A stretch of DNA of 64,000 nucleotides from the NCBI GenBank assembly GCA_023512835.1, contig CM042085.1, positions 5,519,562-5,583,561 on the forward strand, written 5' to 3'. The position numbers were made by a program, and so were the translations under genes. Within the stretch, counting starts at the first letter, position 1, and each line of letters opens with the position of its first letter. Under the pieces are notes generated by a model. That model ran no database searches. It saw only the letters and a list, made by a program, of their open reading frames with translations, and was not told the DNA's origin. Below, one piece after another: positions 26,561 through 37,179 of the stretch. The DNA is from Taxillus chinensis (taxonomy: Eukaryota > Streptophyta > Magnoliopsida > Santalales > Loranthaceae).

Positions 26561-26616
26561 TATTATTATATGTAAATAAATTTATTAAAATTTTAGCTAA
26601 ATTAATACTAGTGTTA
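26366..26616. mobile_element. MITE-like element with long imperfect inverted repeats
   Basis: About 75 bases at the left (from AAGAGCATTAGTAGTTGACT through GCTAAAAATTTCAATAAATT to TAATATTAGCCACA) are matched in reverse complement at 26543-26616. The copy beginning near 25830 keeps only the left portion. Confidence 0.65.
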
Positions 26617-26619
26617 TAA

Positions 26620-28690
26620 TAATTTAATTAAGTTTCACTCATAATTTAATTAAAATCATAAAATATTATTACATTAAATATGTGTAAAACAAGCCAAAGC
26701 AAAATGCTTAAACGTGTTTGTTACCTGATTAAAATATTATACTTCAACTATTAACGGATAAAGTCTAATCAGATGATGTTCTATAATAAATTAAGAAAGC
26801 ATTCAAACAAAGTCAACTGGTTGGGTAGACTATTGTTGTTTAAAAAAAAACGAAGAACACCAAGTTTTTAAACGTGTTTGTTACCCAAAAAAAAAAAATT
26901 TGGGCCATTGTTCAAACGTTCAAGGACCTCGTAGTGGCATTATGGCCAGCCACTCCCTTTAAAAAAATCTAGCTCACCAGTTTTGAATATTAAAAAAAAT
27001 GAAATTAAATGTTGACAGACTTGATATTTTATAAACGACTTGATATTGCACTTTGGTGACATTATGTAATTGTTCGACTGGGGTCAACAATCACGGTTAG
27101 TAGGTTGTGAAGATGGAAGAGATTCCAGCGGGGCACTGAAAAGCAGTGATAAACAACACATAATAAATGAGTACGGTTGCGGGTGTTGTACGACTTTATA
27201 ATGACAACCCATTTGACATGTGAAAAATATATACCACAAATATACTAAAATTCTACTTATAAGCTCTCTCTACCGCTTATAAAACTTAATTTTATATTTT
27301 TGATGATCATTTGTGTTTGGTATGACGCATATTTTTAGAATTTGGTTATTAATTTTTAAAATTATTGGTTTATACTTATTATAAATTATTTAATTTTATA
27401 ATTCAGTTATTAAAATAGATAGATATTATAGTTATTTTTAAAAATTATTTTAATTATTTTATTTTAAAATTTAAACTCTATTTTGGATTGGGAGATTCAA
27501 ATAATTTTTAATTTTTTTTACTTATCTTTTATTTTATTATTTGAATTCATTTATTTTATTTTCTAAAAATTCGCTACCAAACATACTCACCATAACTTTC
27601 TTATTTTATACAAATATTATAAACATGTTATAATTTCCTTGTTTTATAAAAAGTATGCATTTCAACTTCCTCTGAATGAACATAACAATGTGAGCATTTT
27701 AGAATTGAAGATAATAATGAGAAGATAATATGATTGAAAAATATTAATAAAAAAAATCACTGGATACGTGTGTTTTAAGTGAATACTGAGAATAAAATTA
27801 AAATACTAAATCAGTATACTTTAAATATATGTAAGTAATTATAATAGATAAATGCCATTTGTCTTTGCTAAACTAATTAAATATTAATTCGGGAGGGGGG
27901 GCATGGCCCTTAATATTAATTCTAACTTATTAATATTATTATTATTATATATAGTTATATATATATATATGTATATGAATTGTGATTTAAAAAAATATTA
28001 ATTTGAATCGGTTTGTTTAATTTTTTTAAAGTTAAAATGATATAAAATAAAAATATAATTTGTGCGCACATTAATATATATCGAATTTATAATTTTAAAG
28101 GTCTTAAAATTATATAATATAGTTCACAAACATAACACATCATGTATTAACAAACTATCTTAAATAAATAAATTTAAAAACATAAAATAAAAATAGAAAA
28201 TAAACAAAGGACAACATTATTTAGTTCAATTCGATTTAAATCATGATTTTGAAATTTTAAAACAAATCAAACCAATAATATTATTTGGTTTCAAACTTAA
28301 CCAACTCGATTTTGTTCGGTTTTGTCGGTTTGATAAATTAAATTGGTGATTTCGGTAGGTCAGTTTAGATCGATTTTAGCGGTTTAGAGTTTCACTCCTA
28401 ACTTAGATGGCGCTAATCATAGTCTTAAATAATATATGTAGATTACACGGTTTATATCTCGGCCCCCTCTAATCAAATTTTATGGATCCGTCCCTAATTC
28501 TAGTGTAAATGTATTTTAATTAAATAATATTTATTAAATACATTTAATCAATTTATATAATATATTAAAAAGTAATTATTGTATGTTAAGTGTTAATTAT
28601 AATATTTTTGTTTTTTAATCACATTCTCCTAGTAATAATTATTTTATCATATAAGGCAAAACACTAAAGTAAAAGCACATTCTCCCAGTA
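26620..28690. other. AT-rich intergenic region
   Basis: No gene recognised. An 18-base direct repeat (TTAAACGTGTTTGTTACC) occurs at about 26708 and 26867. Low-complexity GGTTT-rich sequence lies near 28240-28400. Confidence 0.6.
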
Positions 28691-28693
28691 ATA

Positions 28694-28920
28694 TGGGCAT
28701 GTTTGGTTTGAGTGTTTTCTATTTTCGTTTTCAAAATGTAATAGTTGTTTTCGGGTACAAAAAATTGAAAATTGAAAACAACAAAAACTTGTTTTCATTT
28801 TTATGTCCTAAAGAATGAAAATAACATTTTATTGTGTTTCAGTTTTATGTTTTTTATACTCGAAAACAACTATCACATTTTGAAAACGAAAACAGAAAAC
28901 ATGTGAAACAAATATGCCCA
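28694..28920. mobile_element. Foldback/MITE-like element, about 227 bp
   Basis: It is almost entirely an inverted repeat. The left arm (starting TGGGCATGTTTGGTTTGAG) is matched by the reverse complement of the right arm (starting TGGGCATATTTGTTTCAC) for about 75 bases, including TTTTCGTTTTCAAAATGT in both arms. The interior is short and non-coding. No clear target-site duplication was found. Confidence 0.75.
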
Positions 28921-28924
28921 AATT

Positions 28925-30050
28925 TGTTTTTTGTTTTTTGTTTTTGTTTTGTCTACACAGATGTGATTTTTTAAGAAGACAGACCATAGTCGATACATAT
29001 GGATTTAATAACGCGTATTCAAACATTGGAAGCATAATTGGGGATTGGGTTAGGATAAAAAGTGAATTGTATCAATTAGTTTTTAAGATAATTTTAAAAA
29101 TATTATTTATTTTTACAGTTTATATTTTTAGAACATAATTTTCAGTACTTTTATTTAATATTTTATTTTTATTATTATATTTGTATAATTTATCAAATAT
29201 TTGTTTATTCATTAAAAAAAGAAAGTAAAATTAAAAAGAAAAAGGTGGAGAAAAAAATATAGTTGTTTAAAAAAAATTGTTGAAATTGAAAAACACCATT
29301 TATAATATAAAATTTTCCATTAAAATAAAAATGTTGAAATGTAATGTTTTTATATAATTTTTGTTAAATTGTTCCTTCAAACCAAAACAAAAAAAAATTT
29401 GAAGAGGTTGTAATGAAAGTGGGTGCTGTGGAGAGGTTGTTTGGTATGTATTTTTATTTTTGTGTGTTAATTTCGTAATTTGAATTTTATTGAATTAGAG
29501 TTTGAATTTTAAATTTTAATAATAAATTATATTTAATATGAGAGAAAATATATTTTTAAAAAATTAGATGCGAAAAAAAATATGATGAGCTTAAATTAAA
29601 ATTTAAAAAGAATTAAAAATTAATTAATTAATTTAAATATCACATCTAAGTAAATTTAAATTTAAAAAACAAAAAATAACTAAAAAACTAATCAGTTTTG
29701 AATTCACGATTTGTTTTCTAAAAAAAACTATTAATCCGTGTAAACAGGGCTCTAAAAAAAACTATTAATCCATTCATATGCACACTCTGGTTCTAGGACC
29801 AGTGGGCCTTGTTGCGTGGACCAAAGCTGATATTCCATGGGTGGGTGGGTGATTAGGATCACGATTTACGAAGGAGGCAGCAATGTTCGGGGTTTGCCTG
29901 TCGGACTTGGAAGATTGAGGCTGGGGGTCGAAGCTGCAGAATGACTTGCACAAACTCACCTCTTGGCCTTGGGGATTTGCATACCAAAGGTCAGCCAAAT
30001 TATGATATGATTGCATCGGGCCCTTCCATGAATACTATGTTAGCAGGAAC
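28925..30050. other. Spacer, AT-rich with a GC-richer right part
   Basis: No gene was recognised. From about 29760 the composition becomes more balanced, continuing into the LTR-element relic. An 80-codon minus frame at 29774-30016 has no recognisable domain. Confidence 0.5.
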
Positions 30051-30099
30051 CACTTAAGTTTCACAAGGAAAGTCGTTGTCTAAAGTCACAGCTTTGTTA

Positions 30100-30700
30100 C
30101 CTGCACAGTGGGACGGTTCAAAACCTATCACCTATGTACTTTGTGTTATAGGTTAATAATTATATGCACGGGTATACATGCACCATAAATAGGAAATCGT
30201 TTCCCAAACGAAAATCACTTGCCCTATTGAAAAATTGTGTCTCGGAAGAAAAAAGAGAAGTCAAAAAACTTATATAGTGAAACAGGCCCAAAATGTAACA
30301 AATACATTTTAAAGCCGTGCGGGTTGATGTGGCGAGCCCATAGTGGATAATATTGTGACATGCGGGTGGGCCTGCTCCTTGGCCAAATCCTAACAAACTG
30401 GTATCAGAATCCGGTTATCTCCATCAGGTGTTCCATTATATCGAAAGTCTTCTCGGTGTAGTCTGCGGACGAGCGGCGTGTCCCGTAGTGTGCGGCGATA
30501 TCTGATTATGGAATACAAATCCTTGTCTTCAGGTGATCGAATCGATCTGCTCTCAATCAGAATGTACATTGAGGGGGAACTCTCATGACGGCCCACATGG
30601 TGATAGCTCATCAGTTTCATAGGTGCGTCTCTAGCCTATGTTGTAGTTCAATGTTATTTCACACCCATTGATGGCTGTCTATCTCATCATAATCCTAACA
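30100..30700 (+). mobile_element. LTR-retrotransposon relic with primer-binding site, possibly TRIM-like
   Basis: TGGTATCAGA at 30399-30408 is the usual plant site complementary to initiator tRNA-Met. It follows sequence ending AATCCTAACA, typical of a 5' LTR end, with a TATA-like TTATATAG near 30270. About 160 bp later, ATTGAGGGGGAAC (near 30567) looks like the polypurine tract before a 3' LTR. AATCCTAACA recurs at about 30688-30697 where a short 3' LTR could end. No gag or pol frame lies between. The 5' LTR start and the match between the LTRs are uncertain. Confidence 0.5.
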
Positions 30701-32780
30701 AAATTATGTTTCATCAAAACAACATTGGATGAAAATGGTGTTTATTATACGGTATTGATTATTCCGAGAAGAAAACTTGATTTTAATTGTTTCAAACAAT
30801 AGCTATACTCTTATTGGCTATATTCATATGTTTAATCGACATATAGTATAATATCATGTTTTATTCATAGGCTCAAATAAAAACTTATTTTTGAGGCGGT
30901 TGGTAGTTAGTTGTTTATTAAAATGAGTTTTAAATAAATAAAATATTTGTATGAAAATGTACTTATTGATACGAGTATTTTAACTGTGATCGAGCTCAAA
31001 TCGAAATTTTATAAATTAAACTTCATTTTATTTGGATTAGATATTTTACTTTAATTTTTCATATTTATATACATATTTGTGTTCTTCGAAAACAACAACA
31101 CATAAACAATGAAAAGTCAATGGATGGACCATGCGAAGTCAACAAATAATTGTAATTGTCAAAATAGTAAACTCAAATAACTTTCAGATTTGAATAATAT
31201 TATCGGTTTGAAAACTACTTTGAACAATCTTCTGATTCAAAAACTATCATATTCCAAGCACTTATTGGTAAACAAAACTATCATAATCTTTTTCATATTC
31301 ATCAAAGATTTTCGTAATTTGGTAAATCATTAAATATTGATCATAACATAACCGTTAAAGGGTAAAGCAGTACTTAATCATTATTGATCATTTTAGAAGT
31401 ATCTATTAGAATAGTGCACTTAATGAGTAGTTTATATAGATGATTTGTGAAAATAAGTTGTTTATAGGAGAATAGAATGTAAGTATTTATATCAAAATAT
31501 TGTAAAGATATGATGTCAAGTTCGTAAGTGCATAGACAACTTGAAATGGCCACTATACGAGACCAAAAAAAAGTAAACTATACCAGTTGAAATTACAAGT
31601 CTATTTTTTACTATAAATAAATTAATAACTCATAATTATTCATTATAATTGGAGTGAACTAAAATAAAAAAATAAATTAAACTCATCCGCTGTTATAACT
31701 ACAACAATGTTGACAAGATGATAATATGACTATTTCACCCTGTGGGTGTATATGGATACAATTCAAGAAATATTAAGTAAACAATAAAAAGTTATGGTGT
31801 AGTTAATTTAGTTTTAAAATGTAAGTATTATCGTATTATGTTTTATGATATTATGTTATGTTTTTTTATAAATTAATGATGTTATTTATTTTAATTAAGC
31901 TATATTATTTTGATAAATGATTTTAAATAAATATTTTTTAGTAATGATGTATTTAGATAAAATAGATAAATGATAAAATTTTGATAAATAGTAAGATAGA
32001 CATTGGCATGCGTTGTTAAGTGTGATCTTTACATGTTAGTTAATTTGAACTTATTTAAGTGTGGCTCGGCTAACACTAATACATGTAGATGTTTACAAAA
32101 CATTATTTTAATGTTTGAGTTTAGACCTCCATTTTGGTGCATACCATTAAGTACATATGGTGTACACATGAAGTCAAAGTTCATGTAGAATCCATGTGGT
32201 TATTATAACTTGCAATTGAATGATTAAATGTATTATTCTTTAATTGAATAATAAACTTTGAATCTGCACGTTCGTAAATTTATTATCAAGTCGAGACTGT
32301 AAATGGAAAATGAAAATAATGGTGTGCACTTGAAATCAAAGTTCATGTATAATCTATGTTATTGCAATTTGCAATTGAATAGTTTTCTAAATTGAATTTT
32401 GCTACCACTAATGGATACTTTATGGCAAAGGTTTGTAAACAAAAGTTGAAAAGAAGAAATTTTAAAAGGTTTTTTTTCCCTGTTTTTATATTTTTTGAAA
32501 TATATTTTTGAAAATAAAATAAACGCTAGTTACAATTTATTTAAGATTATGCAATGACACGTAATATTATATTATTTTATTTGTTTTTTAGACAATAATA
32601 TGTGAAAGTTATATTGGATTGATGACACTTTAATATTCAAATAAGTTAATTCTATTAGTTATATTTTATTTAAAAATATATAAATATGCAAATTAATTTA
32701 TTTTAAGATAGCACCTTTGTAGTTGGTCATTTTTAGAACTACTCGCTAGTTCTTTGACACTTGGGTGGAAGTATTAGAAA
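30700..32780. other. AT-rich intergenic region
   Basis: No gene recognised. A loosely repeated segment around GTGTACACATGAAGTCAAAGTTCATGTAGAATCCATG (from 32158) recurs at about 32320-32360 in diverged form. Confidence 0.5.
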
Positions 32781-33745
32781 TTTGACATTGTGACAAAGCA
32801 ACTCTTCTTTCCATTAGCACTATGACGGCTTTAAAGAGCATAGTCATCCAATAACAATCTTTGTCGAGCAAATCGGGAGAGATTTAACACTGGTCGATAA
32901 GATAATGTAGATTGCAACTGATAACTTCTTGCGCCACGATAGAGACCAGGAGATAGCGGGTTACCTTATTGAAGCAATGGCCATGAATACCAATAGAGTT
33001 ACCAAACACCTGGAAAGCACCGAAACATCATATCCAAATTTATCCATCGCATGAAGAAAGAAGCTCAATAAACCTTGGCAATGTAAGACTTCGACCTTTT
33101 TGTTGATGTTGCTAACCTGGCAAGAGCTATATTTTGCTGAATACTTGTACCCACAACAAACCCAGCTTGTTCTTCTGAGAATAGGGAAGGGAGAACAGTC
33201 CTCAACCAGCCATTGATAAAAAATGGTGGTTGCAACCTGACCCGGGGCTCTGTTTGGGTTCAAGCACGGATTTTTGGCACTCACAATTTCATTCCACTCT
33301 GGCGTACGGGTGAGAGGCTCATACTCTCTGTTTATCCGTTATAATCCGGGGGAGATGCTCCAACAAATCAAAGGAAGATGGACTTCCCCTTTCGGATGGA
33401 TATAACTGAGGATCTTGATGGAGCCGTATAAATCTCTTTGAAATACTCCCCTGCTCTTGGACCAACCTCCCCTACATCATCAACAAAGATAATTATTAGA
33501 CAACTTTAAATGAAGATTGTAGGATTTACAATGCTCTCTCATGCAAGCAGAACAATAGGCAGTGTTTTTTTTTACCCCTTCTTGGAGCCACTTGACCTGA
33601 AACTTGTCTTTAACAAATGTTCTTCTACAGACAGCAGCAACTGAGCATAGCCTCCTGTCCACCTGAGGGGCACTTTTTAGGGACTGAGTAAGAGTTACCA
33701 GATTATTAAGTTGATGTCCCTTCCCCAGGAATAAGATTGACATAA
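32780..33745 (-). mobile_element. L1-type LINE relic (reverse-transcriptase domain)
   Basis: Minus-strand broken frames resemble plant L1 ORF2 in the right order: KDKFQVKWLQEGVKKNTAYC and ACMREHCKS (about 33640-33530, linker before RT); ILRRTSWVCCG with the adjacent frame reading SEEQAGFVVGTSIQQNIALA (about 33200-33120); AMDKFGYDVS (about 33050); and a GNPLSPG remnant (about 32960) for the usual RQGDPLSP block. Stops and frameshifts are frequent. Confidence 0.7.
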
Positions 33746-33749
33746 ATCA

Positions 33750-34457
33750 TCATAAGCGAAGTTGGGTTTGTAACCCCACTTTAAACATGACAAATTTCAG
33801 TTTGTTATTATTGTTACAACATAGTTTTGATCCTATATCACTTATTTACTCATAGTAAACTATATTTAGAGGTTCTACAGAGTTTTTTTTAAAAGTTTTT
33901 AGAAAAAAAAAAAAAACTCCTACCAAGTTGGCCTCCCAATGACTGGATGGATAAGTTGCATAAAATTTTGGCCTTCAACTCCTGTATCTCACGTGTGGAA
34001 CACCCGGCGTGAACGTAATGACAGTTTTTAATGATAGCGTTTTCCTGTCAGACATCTTTAGCCTTAGACGTATGCATCTTCGCGGGACAATCTCAGAGGT
34101 TGAGGACAAAAAATGAAAGGCGGCTTCTCTGGGCTGGTCTGACCTGGCTCTTCGATGGCGAGGGGGTGGTCAGATATTGTAATCACAACACCAACAGTCA
34201 AGTTGGTCTGCTAGCTGCCCCTACGCATGGAACTTATAGTTTTTAAATTGCTTGTCGTATTATATATATGGAAGGTTGGTTGGCTATGGAAATGGAGGAC
34301 ACGGTCCCCTAGTGGCGTTGAATATTGGAAGCTTTGAATGAAACAGTGAAGTGTGAACTACATGGTTTTTGGTTGCGTCATGGGCGCATCGTTGTCATTT
34401 CTGTTTGAAGTGACCAATCCCACCTTTGACCAAAAACTCCGGAGTCCTCTCGCCGCC

Positions 34458-34503
<46 letters not shown>

Positions 34504-34650
34504 CCATGGACTCAACTTTCTTTTTTCTTTTTTTCTTTTTTGGATCTCCTTCAAAGGCCGTCAAGAATTTGCTTCTCTCCAATTTCTGGAGCCTTATATT
34601 TGTGGTGCCTGCAGTTTGGTGCTCAGCTAAAACAGAGACCAGGACGCCTA
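33750..34650 (+). promoter_or_regulatory. Upstream region and 5' UTR of the RLCK gene
   Basis: Contains a TATA-like ATTATATATATG at about 34259-34270. A long (TC)n tract at 34462-34500, about 160 bases before the ATG, is typical of plant 5' UTR/promoter pyrimidine runs. Long frames across this tract on both strands are products of the repeat. Confidence 0.5.
34462..34500. repeat. (TC)n microsatellite in RLCK leader
   Basis: About 19 CT dinucleotides immediately upstream of the RLCK start region. Confidence 0.95.
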
Positions 34651-34657
34651 CACACGC

Positions 34658-37168
34658 ATGGGAAACTGCTTTGCAGGACATGCTAAGTGCGCGCATGCTT
34701 CTTCTACTAACTTTTCTGGCAAGTCTCTCTTGTTCTGTCTTTTTTTTTTTTTTTTGTGGTATCATTTTAGCTATTTGGTTTCTCTTTTGGTCACGTTTTG
34801 CTCATATTTGAATTTTATGATTTTGGCGATACCCATAAGAATGAGAAATAAGGTGTGTGTTTCTGTGTCCCCTGAAAATTTTCTGACTTGGGGTCCTCTA
34901 AACTCTATTTCCTCAACAACTTTCAAAGGTCATTTTCCATTTTCTCTGCACTCGTTTTGACATTTTTGGGTTTGGTAATATTTATGAACTCATTTGAATT
35001 CCTGGATTTCGTTGACATCGATGGTTGATGGGAATGGGATAGGTGTTTGGTGTAATTTTTGATCGGGGACTATCTATATCCATATAAATTCCAAGTTTGT
35101 GTTGCAATTTTTCTGTAGCAGCCCCGTGACGACGTCTTAAATTCAGTTCCTAATGCTCGGTTGCACTATCACAACCTTGCCTGACCACTAAAATGTTTCA
35201 GATAAAATGAACCATTCATGTTGCCTCTGATGGAATCAGTTGAGTATGTTGGTGCTGCCTCTGCCTTTTATCTCTCAGTCTGAATCTTGAGTCCATTCTA
35301 AATAAATACATAAATTTACATCTAAATGAAAGAAGCTTAAAATCGTAGACATATTACATATATGACAGCAACAGCAACAGTAGTAATAAGGTCTATCACA
35401 ATAATCATATTAACTCATCAAAGCACCAGCCGTAATATTATTAATGAAGGTAGCCTCCATGCCAATTTAAAGCGGAATTGTTTTTATTCTATTATTGTTG
35501 CTGCCCAGTTATTATTATTTTTTTAATGCAGAAGAGTTTTTTTTTTGTTTTTTGAAAAGTGCTTGAAGAAGAGTTGAAAGCTAATAAGCTAACATTTGTC
35601 CATTACATCTTTCCTATTCAGGGAATAGAACAAAGGGTTGGAGTGGAAGTAAGCAGGCACCTGTGGAAAGTTTAAACAAAGCTCTAATAGCATCCAAAGT
35701 TGATTCACCGGTTTGCAGCAATCTAAAGTCCTTCAGCTTCATAGATCTGAAGAATGCCACTAGGAACTTCCGCTCAGACTGTCTTCTCGGTGAAGGAGGG
35801 TTTGGGTGTGTATTCAAAGGATGGGTTGACGAAAACACTTTAAATCCAACAAAACCAGGGACCGGAATTGTGGTGGCCATAAAAAAACTCAAGCCAGGAA
35901 GTTTCCAAGGCCACAAGGAATGGCTTGTATGTATCTAGTCTCTAATTTAAAGTCTTTTTTCTTCTCTCTCTCTCTCTCCGATTTTCCAGTCATAATTTGG
36001 GCTGGGCTAAAATTTTCTTTGTTTATTTCTTAAAATTGACAGGCTGAAGTCAATTATTTAGGGCAGCTTCACCATGAAAATCTTGTTAAACTTGTTGGTT
36101 ATTGCTTTGAGTCTGAAAACAGGCTTTTGGTTTATGAGTACATGCCGAAGGGAAGTTTGGAAAATCATTTATTTAGAAGTAAGTACTAGCTAGCACGGGT
36201 TATTTTTTATTTTTATGTTTTAGTATTTGTATATTTCCCTATAAATAACTTTTTATTTCTCATGACAACTCATTTCCAAGTTAGTATCCTTCCTGCAGGT
36301 GGTGTTCAAACAATACCATGGCCAATGAGAGTGAGCATTGCAGTTGATGTCGCAAGGGGATTATCCTTCTTGCATGGTTTAGATGCCAACGTAATATATC
36401 GGGATCTAAAGGCGTCAAATATTCTGCTCGATTTGGTAAACATAGAATTCAAAAACCAATCTTACAAAGCAAGTGGAAATGTTGCCACTCTCCTTGATTT
36501 GTTATGATTAATAGCTTCTTGTATATATTATAAAATGTTGTAGGATTTCAAGGCAAAGCTTTCCGATTTCGGCTTGGCTAGGGATGGTCCAACCGGAGAT
36601 AAGAGTCATGTCTCAACCAAAGTTGTGGGAACTCGAGGTTATGCTGCCCCGGAGTACATTGCCACAGGTTGGATTTGAGTAAAAACACAAACATTTCTTG
36701 CTTTATGATAGTACATTTTCTTATATAATCACTCATTAACTGTGATTGTTGCTTTAAGTACAACCACTAACTAAAGCCTAGATTTTGCTTAGAGGGGGAT
36801 TAACCTTCATTTCAAAATGGGCAGGTCACCTGACACCAAAGAGCGACGTGTACGGTTTCGGGGTAGTGTTGCTAGAGCTACTATCAGGGAGACGAGCAAT
36901 GGATGAAGATGGAACCGGAGTTGGTGGAGAGACCCTTGTGGATTGGGCTAAGCCATTCCTCAGCGAGAAACGTGTTTTTAGAATCATGGACACACGTTTG
37001 CGAGGCCAGTACTCGAAGAAAGGAGCACAGGCGGCTGCTGCGCTCGCACTGCAGTGCCTGCACTCGGATTGGAAAAACAGGCCAGCAATGACGGATGTTT
37101 TAGTGACGCTGGAGCTACTCCACACATCAAAAGACTGTTCCAGAACGGCTTCCACGACACCCCCATAG
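34658..37168 (+). CDS. Receptor-like cytoplasmic kinase, RLCK-VII (PBL/APK1-like)
   Basis: Cytoplasmic, membrane-tethered Ser/Thr kinase of the family that relays receptor-kinase signals in immunity and growth. Exons: 34658-34718, 35622-35926, 36043-36178, 36299-36435, 36544-36667 and 36825-37168 (368 aa). Seen: N-terminal MGNC, the N-myristoylation/palmitoylation signature; glycine loop [12 protein letters not shown] at about 76-87; Lys108 in [20 protein letters not shown] with Tyr in place of the usual His of HRD, as in this family; DFG at 221-223; activation segment [15 protein letters not shown]; and [19 protein letters not shown]. The protein ends shortly after the kinase domain ([12 protein letters not shown]). 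Intron 1 must use a GC donor (CTG|GCAAGT): the nearby GT would run into a stop codon in exon 2. The exact PBL orthologue was not determined. Confidence 0.92.
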
Positions 37169-37179
37169 ACTTCACGGCT

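Noticed and set aside
34353..34811. 152-codon + frame and 135-codon minus frame over the RLCK leader
   Set aside because: Both are opened by the (TC)n repeat and poly(T) tracts. The real coding start is the MGNC ATG at 34658 in another frame.
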